A stretch of 18,851 nt of DNA from Saprospiraceae bacterium (GTDB lineage: Bacteria > Bacteroidota > Bacteroidia > Chitinophagales > Saprospiraceae), in the NCBI GenBank assembly GCA_020852155.1, contig JADZBJ010000286.1:1-18851 (forward strand), in the 5' to 3' direction. Numbering within the stretch: position 1 is the first letter of the stretch; every line of letters starts with the position of its first letter. Below the pieces are notes generated by a model. That model did not search any database, was not told where the DNA came from, and was given only the letters and a program-made list of their open reading frames with translations. Below are positions 1-6,636 of the stretch, one piece after another. The position numbers were made by a program, and so were the translations under genes.

Positions 1-553
1 CCTCGACAGTTTGTATGCCGACTGTGAAACGATTACCGGCGTACTGGCACAATACGACTGCGGAGAGGTGTTTTTTGCCGACGACGATGCCACCAAAACC
101 ACCCTCTGGAAATTGCGCCGCAACGTGGCCCATGCGGTCAAGAAAAATTCCATTTACAAGGAAGAAGACACGGTCGTGCCACGCGCCGAACTGCCAGAAT
201 TACTCAAAACAGTCAAAGAAGTGGGTGCTCGATACGGTTTTGAATCTGTTTGCTACGGCCATGCCGGCGATGGCAACCTGCACGTGAATATCCTGCGCGG
301 AAACCTGAGTGAACACGACTGGGATATTTCGGTTACCAAAGGTATTCGCGAGATTTTTGAGTTTGTGAAAAGCGTAGGCGGCACGATTTCGGGCGAACAT
401 GGTATCGGACTGGTGCAACAACAATACCTCGATATTGTCTTCTCCAACGCCGAAATGAATATTATGCGACAAATCAAGCAGGTTTTTGACCCTAAAGGCA
501 TCCTTAATCCAGGAAAATTGATTGATACGATTGATTCGATTAAATCCGATTGA
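1..553 (+). CDS. FAD-linked oxidase (GlcD/D-lactate dehydrogenase type), C-terminal part
   Basis: The 5' end is missing: the frame is open from base 2 (L-D-S-L-Y-A...), so the TTG at 11 is not a real start. About 184 residues remain, covering the C-terminal FAD-oxidase domain of the vanillyl-alcohol-oxidase/GlcD flavoprotein group. Visible signatures are GHAGDGNLHVN (bases about 258-290), the SGEHGIG loop, and the family ending FDPKGILNPGKL. Such enzymes oxidise 2-hydroxy acids (glycolate, D-lactate, 2-hydroxyglutarate) using bound FAD and pass electrons to a carrier. The substrate cannot be read from this fragment. After NPGKL, where relatives usually stop, the protein continues with about ten residues (IDTIDSIKSD) encoded by a 9-bp repeat. 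A ferredoxin gene follows on the same strand, but the 136-bp repeat-filled gap gives no proof of an operon. Confidence 0.9.
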   Translation, partial: LDSLYADCETITGVLAQYDCGEVFFADDDATKTTLWKLRRNVAHAVKKNSIYKEEDTVVPRAELPELLKTVKEVGARYGFESVCYGHAGDGNLHVNILRGNLSEHDWDISVTKGIREIFEFVKSVGGTISGEHGIGLVQQQYLDIVFSNAEMNIMRQIKQVFDPKGILNPGKLIDTIDSIKSD

Positions 554-567
554 TCCGATTTTTTCAC

Positions 568-602
568 CACGAAGGCACTAAGGATCACGAAGAGACACTA
601 AG
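568..602. repeat. Alternating CACGAAG / CACTAAG heptamers
   Basis: Four heptamers alternate: CACGAAG at 568-574, CACTAAG at 576-582, CACGAAG at 586-592 and CACTAAG at 596-602. Linkers are 1, 3 and 3 bases. The tract lies between the arms of the 25-bp inverted repeat. Its function is unknown. Confidence 0.75.
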
Positions 603-605
603 AAA

Positions 606-623
606 ATCCGCGTTATCCGCGTT
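606..623. repeat. Tandem nonamer ATCCGCGTT x2
   Basis: Two exact copies of ATCCGCGTT lie head to tail (606-614 and 615-623). A nearly identical pair (ATCCGGGTT, ATTCGGGTT) sits about 17 kb away at 17500-17517, so this is a recurring element and not a single local duplication. Confidence 0.75.
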
Positions 624-689
624 CCATTACTCTACGCGGGCAATCGGATTTAATCGAATCAATCGGACTTAATCGTACTAATTCTCATC

Positions 690-1001
690 ATGATTAATAT
701 TACAGTAATAGACCGCGAAAAACAACCGCACGAAATCGAAGTTCCGACAGACATGGGTTTGTCGTTGATGGAAGTTTGTAAAGCCAGTGATTTACCCGTG
801 GAAGGTACTTGTGGCGGCATGGCGCTTTGCGCATCCTGCCATGTTTATGTTCATAGCGATCATGAACTGCCCGAACCCACTGACGCAGAAATGGATATGC
901 TGGATTCGGCCTTTTTCGTACAGGCCAACAGCCGTTTGGGCTGTCAACTGAAACTCACCGATGAAATGGACGGCTTGACGGTTGAACTGGCGAAGGTGTG
1001 A
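690..1001 (+). CDS. [2Fe-2S] ferredoxin (adrenodoxin/vertebrate type)
   Basis: A complete 103-residue protein with the ferredoxin beta-grasp fold. The cluster ligands are Cys41, Cys47, Cys50 (C-x5-C-x2-C in CGGMALCASC) and Cys85 (RLGC). The C-x5-C-x2-C spacing and the acidic helix after the third cysteine (DHELPEPTDAEMDML) mark the adrenodoxin/putidaredoxin group, not the plant type. It would be a soluble one-electron carrier. Its partners are unknown: relatives serve P450s, Fe-S cluster assembly or oxidoreductases, and the flavoprotein upstream is a candidate only by position. The ATG at 690 is the only sensible start, since the fold begins at residue 2. The stop codon lies inside an octamer repeat tract shared with the convergent cytochrome gene. 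Confidence 0.93.
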   Translation: MINITVIDREKQPHEIEVPTDMGLSLMEVCKASDLPVEGTCGGMALCASCHVYVHSDHELPEPTDAEMDMLDSAFFVQANSRLGCQLKLTDEMDGLTVELAKV

Positions 1002-1055
1002 GTGGGTAAATTAGTGAATGAGTGAATTAGTGAATATATTCATTCATTTACTCAC
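998..1055. repeat. Octamer tract spanning two convergent stop codons
   Basis: On the plus strand five 8-bp units run without gaps: GTGAGTGG (998-1005), GTAAATTA, GTGAATGA, GTGAATTA and GTGAATAT (to 1037). The ferredoxin stop TGA is inside the first unit. On the minus strand GTGAGTAA (1055-1048) carries the cytochrome c stop TAA and is followed by ATGAATGA (1047-1040). The two halves are therefore roughly inverted and could form an imperfect hairpin acting on both convergent transcripts. A five-unit tract of the same type overlaps the PEP carboxykinase stop codon. Confidence 0.75.
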
Positions 1056-1458
1056 GCTCGCATTTTTCCAGCAACTGGCGCACTTCGTCGAGGCGATAGG
1101 CGCCGTACTGGTTTCCCCAACTATTGTTGATGTAGTTCAGGACATTCGTAATCTGGATGTCGCTTAGGTGCGGCATGCCTGGCATTTTCTCGGCGTACAT
1201 TTTTCCATTGACCATAATTGTGTCCTGTAACCCATGCCGAATCATGCAGGGTAGCGTATTGCGATTGTTTTTAATATAATCAGCACCGACCAGCGTAGGC
1301 ATTAATTCGCCAAGCCCTTGACCGTTGTCCATGTGGCAGTTGGCGCAGTTTTGTTGGTAAATACGCTCGCCGGTGGCGTGAGAATTTCGCTCGCATTGCC
1401 ATGCAAAAAGGCAGCAAATAAGTCCTGCGAAGGGAATTAAAACGTGTCTTTGAATCAT
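1048..1458 (-). CDS. Small secreted monohaem cytochrome c
   Basis: A 136-residue protein with an N-terminal hydrophobic export segment (about residues 5-20) and one haem c attachment site, CANCH (Cys38, Cys41, His42). The KMPGMP segment contains the likely distal axial ligand, Met92 or Met95. The family-typical ending LSDIQITNVLNYINNSWG follows. It should sit in the periplasm or be membrane-anchored (Cys15, Cys16 or Cys22 could carry lipid, though no clean lipobox is seen) and shuttle electrons. Its ATG overlaps the mnmH stop codon by 4 bp (ATGA), so it is very probably the second gene of a two-gene operon and translationally coupled. Two extra cysteines (71 and 133) have no assigned role. 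Confidence 0.9.
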   Translation of the reverse strand: MIQRHVLIPFAGLICCLFAWQCERNSHATGERIYQQNCANCHMDNGQGLGELMPTLVGADYIKNNRNTLPCMIRHGLQDTIMVNGKMYAEKMPGMPHLSDIQITNVLNYINNSWGNQYGAYRLDEVRQLLEKCERE

Positions 1459-2492
1459 GTTTGCTGAGGAAAATCAAGTGTGGTCAACATTTGAGCGATA
1501 TCCATCGGGCGGCCATGCTCGAAATCAATATTACGGATATCCGGCGACGCATTTACGTCGAGGCAATGTTGATAGGTTTTGTCATAGTATTTAAGGGCGA
1601 TCATCGCGGCTGTGGCATAATCATCCTGTTCCAAGGCTTCGAGCGCCGCTTTCAGGTGTTGTCCACCCAGTTTTTTATCAATTTTCATGAAAGCCGCAAT
1701 CAACTCCTGCTTGTCTGTACCCACATAATCATCCAGCAGGTTTTGAAGTCGGTCGGCGTCCGGAATTTGAATATTCACCAAGGGCGAGGCTTTCATCTGA
1801 CGCCAGAAGGCATCGGGTATGAACACCCGGCCAATGCTGCGGCTTTCGTTTTCCAGCCATACACGTCTTGCCGGGTCAATCCCGCAGAAGGCCGTGTAAA
1901 GGTCGTTTTCAAACTGCTCTACTGTCGGTTGTGGCGCTTCGCCGATGGTGCCAAAAGCCGAGCCTTTGTGGTGTGCAATGGCTTCAAGATCAATAATTTG
2001 TTCACCAAGATCGTGCAAGGCACGAATCACTTTGGTTTTGCCGCTGCCCGTCTTGCCGCCCACGACGATGGCATTCATTCGGATGCGTTCAAAACCGTTC
2101 AAAACCTCTTGACGATAAGCCTTGTAACCGCCTGCCAGCGTCACGACATTCATGCCCGCTGAACGCAGGAGCCAGGCCATACTGCCGCTGCGTTGTCCGC
2201 CGCGCCAGCAGTGAACCGCCACATCGCGGCCATTGGCGAGTCGGCGGGCTGTTTTGACGAAACCCTCCATTTTAGGCCCCACAAAACGCAATCCCAGTGT
2301 AAAGGCTACATCTCGACCTTGTTGTTTGTAGGCCGTGCCCACTTTAGCGCGCTCTTCGTCGGTGAACAGCGGAAAACTTTCAGCGCCGGGGATATGTCCC
2401 TGCGCATATTCACCCGGTGAGCGAACATCCAGCACCACGCGTTCGTGGGCGATAGTCAGAAATTCGGACGGGGTGAGTGGTACGGGCTGCAT
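1455..2492 (-). CDS. mnmH: tRNA 2-selenouridine synthase (MnmH/SelU)
   Basis: A 345-residue protein with an N-terminal rhodanese domain (about residues 5-130) and a C-terminal P-loop domain. The rhodanese active loop is HCWRGGQRSG with catalytic Cys95. The Walker A motif is GGKTGSGKT, residues 145-153. This architecture is diagnostic for the enzyme that replaces sulfur with selenium at wobble 2-thiouridine in tRNA(Lys/Glu/Gln) using selenophosphate, via a geranylated intermediate. The length fits the family. The ATG at 2492 is preferred over an upstream in-frame TTG (2546): the rhodanese fold starts at once after it and a promoter-like box lies between the two. No selenophosphate synthase (selD) gene is in the window. 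The stop overlaps the start of the cytochrome c gene. Confidence 0.95.
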   Translation of the reverse strand: MQPVPLTPSEFLTIAHERVVLDVRSPGEYAQGHIPGAESFPLFTDEERAKVGTAYKQQGRDVAFTLGLRFVGPKMEGFVKTARRLANGRDVAVHCWRGGQRSGSMAWLLRSAGMNVVTLAGGYKAYRQEVLNGFERIRMNAIVVGGKTGSGKTKVIRALHDLGEQIIDLEAIAHHKGSAFGTIGEAPQPTVEQFENDLYTAFCGIDPARRVWLENESRSIGRVFIPDAFWRQMKASPLVNIQIPDADRLQNLLDDYVGTDKQELIAAFMKIDKKLGGQHLKAALEALEQDDYATAAMIALKYYDKTYQHCLDVNASPDIRNIDFEHGRPMDIAQMLTTLDFPQQT

Positions 2493-2509
2493 GATTGAAA
2501 AACGGGGTG

Positions 2510-2517
2510 CAAAGATG
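2510..2517 (-). promoter_or_regulatory. Candidate -7 box for mnmH
   Basis: The minus strand reads CATCTTTG followed by C, one base off the Bacteroidota -7 consensus TAnnTTTG. Transcription starting about 7 bases downstream would leave a leader of roughly ten bases before the ATG at 2492. I see no TTTG -33 box at the ideal spacing, so confidence is low. Confidence 0.35.
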
Positions 2518-2648
2518 CAAAAGGCAGGCGGAACTACACTGCCCAAATTGAAAAGATGATACCATCTATTTTAAAGCCAATTTACTACCGGTAAAATGTA
2601 ACCTTCGCTATGACATAGTGGTCTGACACATTCAAACAGATCACTAAA

Positions 2649-4118
2649 ATGACATTTTATACCAAAATTATCGCCATCGCAGGCTGTATATTACTACTCA
2701 GCCAAACTACTCATACACAAAATGCCAAAATCCGGGCCGTCGAAAACAACCTGACCGAAACAAGGGACTTGATTTTTGAAGACAGCCTGCTGCCGCGATT
2801 CAATATCGAAGACAGGATGGCCTTTTACAAGGTTCCGTCTGTTTCCATTGCTGTCATTAACCACGGCAAAATCGAATGGGCAAAAACATATGGTTATGCA
2901 GACATGTCAACCCGAAAACGGGTCAATACCTCGACGTTGTATCAGGTGGCTTCCATTTCCAAATCCATTAACGGGCTGGCGGTGATGAAATTGGTTCAGG
3001 AAAACAGGTTATCCCTTAGCCGCGACATCAGGACATACCTGAAAACCTGGACTTTCCCGGATAACGACTTCTCCCGAAACCAGCCAATTACCCTGAAAAA
3101 TTTGCTGAGTCATACGGCCGGGTTGAGCGTTCGAGGGTTCAGGGGCTATCCGCCTGGCAGCGCCATCCCGACAGTCAATCAAATCCTGGATGGCCAGTCG
3201 CCAGCCAACAACGAGCCGGTAAAGCCTCTGTTCGCGCCAAACACACAATTTGAATATTCCGGCGGCGGCACGATGGTTATCAAAAAAATCCTGGACGATA
3301 ATATATCCGTTGATTATGAGCAACTTATGCGCCAATTAGTGCTTCAACCGCTTAATATGAAGCACAGCACTTACACGCAGCCATCATCGTCTAAACATAA
3401 AAATTACGCGCTGGCGCACGATCAAAACAACCAACCTGTACCGGGCGGATTTTACATTTATCCCGAACTGGCCGCCGGAGGATTGTGGTCAACCGCTACG
3501 GATGTTGCAAAATTTATCATCGCAGTACAGCAGGCTGTTGCCGGAAAAAGCCACGCCTTGCTCCATAAAAAGTACGCCGAAGAAATGCTCACGCCCGTCA
3601 TGGATAGTTACGCCCTGGGCTTTGGCGTAGTGGAAAAAGGCGGCGAAAAATATTTCTACCATGAAGGGGAATGTTATGGTTTTCGCTCCGTGTATTACGG
3701 CAGTTTTACAACGGGAAAAGGCGTGGTTATTTTGACCAATGCCTACCCTGATAATGCCAAAAAATTGACCACTGAAATCCTGAACGACGTTGCGACCGTC
3801 TATGACTGGAAAGACTTTTACAACCCTGTAAAAAAGAAATTAGTCGCCCTGAATGAGAGCCAGTTAATGCAATATGCAGGTGAGTACTTTAGCGAAAAAC
3901 CTGAAATGAAAATCTCGATTATCAAAAACGGAGACTACCTCGAACTCACTGCCCGAAGGCCTGAAAGAATGTACCCGACCGGCGAAAACACGTTTTTTCT
4001 GGCTTCTTCACCCAATGATATTTGCCGGTTTTCCAGTACCGGAAATGATGGGCAATTCAACACATTTGAAGTGATTCAGGATGGGAAAACGATGATACAA
4101 GCGCGGAAAAAGGGGTAA
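2649..4118 (+). CDS. Secreted serine hydrolase, beta-lactamase/DD-peptidase fold (class C-like)
   Basis: A 489-residue protein with a signal peptide (hydrophobic stretch about residues 7-18, cleavage likely near THTQ-NA). The catalytic domain follows: SxxK motif Ser102-Ile-Ser-Lys105, the second motif Tyr203-Ser-Gly205, and His338-Glu-Gly340 at the KTG-equivalent position. These are the motifs of the beta-lactamase-related PF00144 group (esterases, D-aminopeptidases, penicillin-binding-like hydrolases). YSG and HEG in place of YxN and KTG argue for an esterase or peptidase over a true beta-lactamase. Residues about 393-489 form a small C-terminal beta domain resembling DUF3471. It likely acts in the periplasm. 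The substrate is unknown. It is a single-gene unit with its own terminator at 4157-4189. Confidence 0.9.
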   Translation: MTFYTKIIAIAGCILLLSQTTHTQNAKIRAVENNLTETRDLIFEDSLLPRFNIEDRMAFYKVPSVSIAVINHGKIEWAKTYGYADMSTRKRVNTSTLYQVASISKSINGLAVMKLVQENRLSLSRDIRTYLKTWTFPDNDFSRNQPITLKNLLSHTAGLSVRGFRGYPPGSAIPTVNQILDGQSPANNEPVKPLFAPNTQFEYSGGGTMVIKKILDDNISVDYEQLMRQLVLQPLNMKHSTYTQPSSSKHKNYALAHDQNNQPVPGGFYIYPELAAGGLWSTATDVAKFIIAVQQAVAGKSHALLHKKYAEEMLTPVMDSYALGFGVVEKGGEKYFYHEGECYGFRSVYYGSFTTGKGVVILTNAYPDNAKKLTTEILNDVATVYDWKDFYNPVKKKLVALNESQLMQYAGEYFSEKPEMKISIIKNGDYLELTARRPERMYPTGENTFFLASSPNDICRFSSTGNDGQFNTFEVIQDGKTMIQARKKG

Positions 4119-4156
4119 TTATCTCCCGAACACACGATTCGTCTTTGAACATATTC

Positions 4157-4189
4157 AAGCCTTGTGATTTGCATCACAGGGCTTTTTTT
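4157..4189 (+). terminator. Rho-independent terminator after the serine hydrolase gene
   Basis: An approximately 12-bp stem has left arm AAGCCTTGTGAT (4157-4168), loop TTGC, and right arm ATCACAGGGCTT (4173-4184), with a single G-U pair. A run of T residues continues to 4189. It lies about 40 bases after the stop codon at 4118. Confidence 0.88.
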
Positions 4190-4319
4190 ATACACAGAGA
4201 TTCTGAACGAATCATGTCGTGTAAATTCTTAAAAATCAGGCATTTGAAGTCCGGCAATTTTCAAAACCATTTGAATGATCGCATAAAAAGTTATGATATA
4301 TGAAAAAATCAATAAATTA

Positions 4320-4327
4320 TACATTTG
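4320..4327 (+). promoter_or_regulatory. -7 promoter box (TAnnTTTG) for the secreted esterase-like gene
   Basis: TACATTTG followed by C matches the Bacteroidota primary-sigma -7 consensus exactly. A start site near 4334 gives a leader of about 15 bases to the ATG at 4350. It also rules out the in-frame ATG at 4293, which would lie upstream of the promoter. A -33 TTTG at standard spacing is not evident; the upstream region is simply A/T-rich. Confidence 0.55.
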
Positions 4328-4349
4328 CAGACCTAAAACTTTAAAATTT

Positions 4350-6497
4350 ATGCGACCAGTTTTCCTTTTTTTAGCATTTTTCCTTTGCTGGCTAAAAGGC
4401 ACAGCACAAAATAATGTACGTGCCTGGTATGCCAATGGACAGGTATTTGTTGTCTGGAAAATCGGCATTCCGATTCAAGACTCCTACGCTGTTTATGCCA
4501 GTCCGACAGCATTTACCAACACATCCAATGCCGTATTAATCGGAAGGCCGTTGGCGTTCGAATACCTTGGCCTGGGTTTAAAGGATAATCTCCAGGACAC
4601 GACTGCTACTTATACCATCCCGAACGGGCAAGACGGCTTGTATCAATTGGCGCTTAATGAAGGCTTGTTTGTGTTTACGCCGCATCAGTCCGGGTCGCTT
4701 TATTTTGCTGTGACCAAATGGGGTTCAAATAGTGTGGTTGCAGGACAAAACATTACCAGTACTGCTATTCCGTTTACTTACAACCCTGCTGGAGATCCGG
4801 TTGAATGTCACCTTCAACGTACATTTCCATCACCATTCGCGTCAGGCTATACCTGTTTTGCCTATATGTTATGGGCTGACGGCAGGCAAAACCACTGGGA
4901 AGGTCGTCCGGATTTTCCGATTATGGCCAATGCCGCTAAAAACGGTATGCCAGGCCTGTTTCTGGTCAGCGCGCCTTCTACATTGGATACGACGCAGGCC
5001 TACCCACTCTCTGTCTGGTTGCATGGCGGAGGCGGTAATGCACGCCAGTCGTTGGCAGGATCCCGAAAAGCAATAAACATCTCACCCGAAGAAGGCATCC
5101 TGGTGGCTCAGGATGACAAAATGTACGGTCAACGCGGCGATTCACCGCCACATCCAGATCAACCGACATGGCATTTTGGCTGGGCGAAAAATTATAATCC
5201 CTTTGATTCTAATCCTGTTGCCGCTGCCAATGATACGGTCATTAATTATACCCAGCGCCGTTACCTGTGGATTGACCAATGGCTTATCAGGCATTTCAAT
5301 ATTGATCCAAATCGAATCAATATTCACGGACACAGCATGGGGTCGGCAGGTTCAATCGCAATGGTGAAATGCCATCCGCAACACTATGGCTCAGCCACCA
5401 TTTTTAATACCGGCTGCGCAGGCCCTGAATCAACTTCTTCGACAACGGCCATATTTGGTCAATTAGCCCAAAACTTGCCGACCAACCTGAAAAACCGAAA
5501 CAATATGCCAGTACGGTTTTATGACCTTTGGAATCTTTACACCAATTGCGCTGCTGAGAGAGATTTTCCACTGATTAAACACTGGCATGGCAAAAATGAT
5601 ACAAATGGTGTGATGCACTGGGGACCGATAGTGGTAGAAAATTATCGCATTTGTGATTCAATCGGAACGGGTATTCAGAATCACTGGAGCGAACGCACGC
5701 ATAATGTTGACGATGCGCCGGATTACAATGACCACTGGATTATGGGCAATTCACAGACGCAACAAACAGCCAGCGACAATGTGGCATTCGCCGAAGAAAG
5801 ATACCGGAGCGATTCATCTTTTCCGGCTTTTTTCAATCATCGGCTGGATGCCCGGAACAACGATCCCGGCACGGGCGTCAATGGCACCAACAATGGCGAC
5901 GGCGACAACTGGGGAACCTGGGGCGGCTATCATCGCTGGCAAATCGTAGGTGAAACGCAACACGCCTGGCAAGCAGCAGCATGGCTGGAAAGCAATGCAA
6001 TTTTTGATAACGATAACGCGCCGACTGACAACCTACTTGCTGATCTTGCTATTCGTCGCCCTCAATCCTTCAAACCATCTACCGGACAGACCGTGTATTG
6101 GTCTGTCAAAGAAGCAGGCTCAGGCGCTCTTTTGCAAAGTGGTACGACCACGGTGCTGGCCGGCAATCTGGTGGCGATTCCGCAAATAAGCGTGTATAAG
6201 GAAAATATTCGCAAAGTAATCATCACCGTAACTGACGGCTCTACTGCGGTGAATGAAAGCGATGTCCCAAGCACGCAAATTGCCATAACGCCCAACCCGA
6301 CATCCGGTTTGATCTATACGCAAGCCGACTGGAAAACAGTTCGTATTCTGGATGCCGGGGGCAGGGAAATACGCCAGTGGAATGTCAATGCAGGTTCGAC
6401 AACACTGGATGTGTCCTTCCTGCCTTCGGGATTGTTTATGCTGGATATTCAGACAGTTAAGGGGGAAAGAAAGACTGGAAAACTGGTTCGATGGTAA
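4350..6497 (+). CDS. Secreted alpha/beta-hydrolase (esterase-like) with T9SS sorting domain
   Basis: A 715-residue protein. Residues 1-20 are a signal peptide (MRPVFLFLAF... ending GTAQ). Residues about 20-200 have no domain I recognise. An esterase-type alpha/beta-hydrolase follows: the oxyanion-side motif LSVWLHGGGGN (about 220-230), and the nucleophile elbow G-H-S329-M-G. A plausible acid is Asp417 (HGKNDT) and a possible histidine His538 (ETQHAW); both are guesses from order and context. The layout resembles PHB-depolymerase or feruloyl-esterase-like secreted enzymes, but the substrate is unknown. Residues about 640-715 form a type A Por secretion (T9SS) sorting domain (ITPNPTSG... ending in a basic Lys-Leu-Val-Arg-Trp), so the protein should be exported to the surface or medium. 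The ATG at 4350 is chosen because the signal peptide begins there. Confidence 0.82.
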   Translation: MRPVFLFLAFFLCWLKGTAQNNVRAWYANGQVFVVWKIGIPIQDSYAVYASPTAFTNTSNAVLIGRPLAFEYLGLGLKDNLQDTTATYTIPNGQDGLYQLALNEGLFVFTPHQSGSLYFAVTKWGSNSVVAGQNITSTAIPFTYNPAGDPVECHLQRTFPSPFASGYTCFAYMLWADGRQNHWEGRPDFPIMANAAKNGMPGLFLVSAPSTLDTTQAYPLSVWLHGGGGNARQSLAGSRKAINISPEEGILVAQDDKMYGQRGDSPPHPDQPTWHFGWAKNYNPFDSNPVAAANDTVINYTQRRYLWIDQWLIRHFNIDPNRINIHGHSMGSAGSIAMVKCHPQHYGSATIFNTGCAGPESTSSTTAIFGQLAQNLPTNLKNRNNMPVRFYDLWNLYTNCAAERDFPLIKHWHGKNDTNGVMHWGPIVVENYRICDSIGTGIQNHWSERTHNVDDAPDYNDHWIMGNSQTQQTASDNVAFAEERYRSDSSFPAFFNHRLDARNNDPGTGVNGTNNGDGDNWGTWGGYHRWQIVGETQHAWQAAAWLESNAIFDNDNAPTDNLLADLAIRRPQSFKPSTGQTVYWSVKEAGSGALLQSGTTTVLAGNLVAIPQISVYKENIRKVIITVTDGSTAVNESDVPSTQIAITPNPTSGLIYTQADWKTVRILDAGGREIRQWNVNAGSTTLDVSFLPSGLFMLDIQTVKGERKTGKLVRW

Positions 6498-6573
6498 GAT
6501 AAATCATTAGAAAAAGGGAGATAAATAAACCCCAAAAAATGAATTTGACCAACGAATTTATTAGCGAGCAGGT

Positions 6574-6581
6574 TACGTTTG
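6574..6581 (+). promoter_or_regulatory. Candidate -7 box upstream of the BNR/PKD protein gene
   Basis: TACGTTTG followed by C fits TAnnTTTG. A TTTG lies upstream at 6544-6547, but the 26-base gap is longer than the usual 17-23. The resulting leader to the ATG at 6637 would be about 50 bases. No terminator is visible between the preceding stop (6497) and here, so read-through from the esterase-like gene is also possible. Confidence 0.3.
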
Positions 6582-6636
6582 CGGCTGATTTACCTCAGAA
6601 TCATAAAGTATTATGTAATTCAATATTTTCCCGCCA

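Larger units (their letters stand above)
528..665. repeat. 138-bp segment bounded by a perfect 25-bp inverted repeat
   Basis: Bases 528-552 and 641-665 are exact reverse complements over 25 bp; pairing breaks on both sides. The left arm lies inside the end of the oxidase gene and covers two bases of its stop codon (551-553). Both arms are built from degenerate 9-bp units: ATTGATACG, ATTGATTCG and ATTAAATCC from 521, and the complementary series through about 676. The interior holds two other repeat types, listed separately. It could act as a transcript-end structure or be a small non-autonomous mobile repeat; the sequence alone does not decide. Confidence 0.8.

Noticed and set aside
1461..2162. 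233-codon plus-strand frame opposite mnmH
   Set aside because: It lies wholly antisense to a well-conserved enzyme gene, and its translation has no recognisable domain; it is a shadow of the GC-biased third positions.
2586..2618. Small palindromes TACCGGTA and CTATGACATAG upstream of the serine hydrolase gene
   Set aside because: Too short to distinguish from chance, and there is no adjacent regulator gene.
4293..4349. Upstream in-frame ATG for the esterase-like gene
   Set aside because: It precedes the TACATTTG promoter box and would add a charged extension before a textbook signal peptide.
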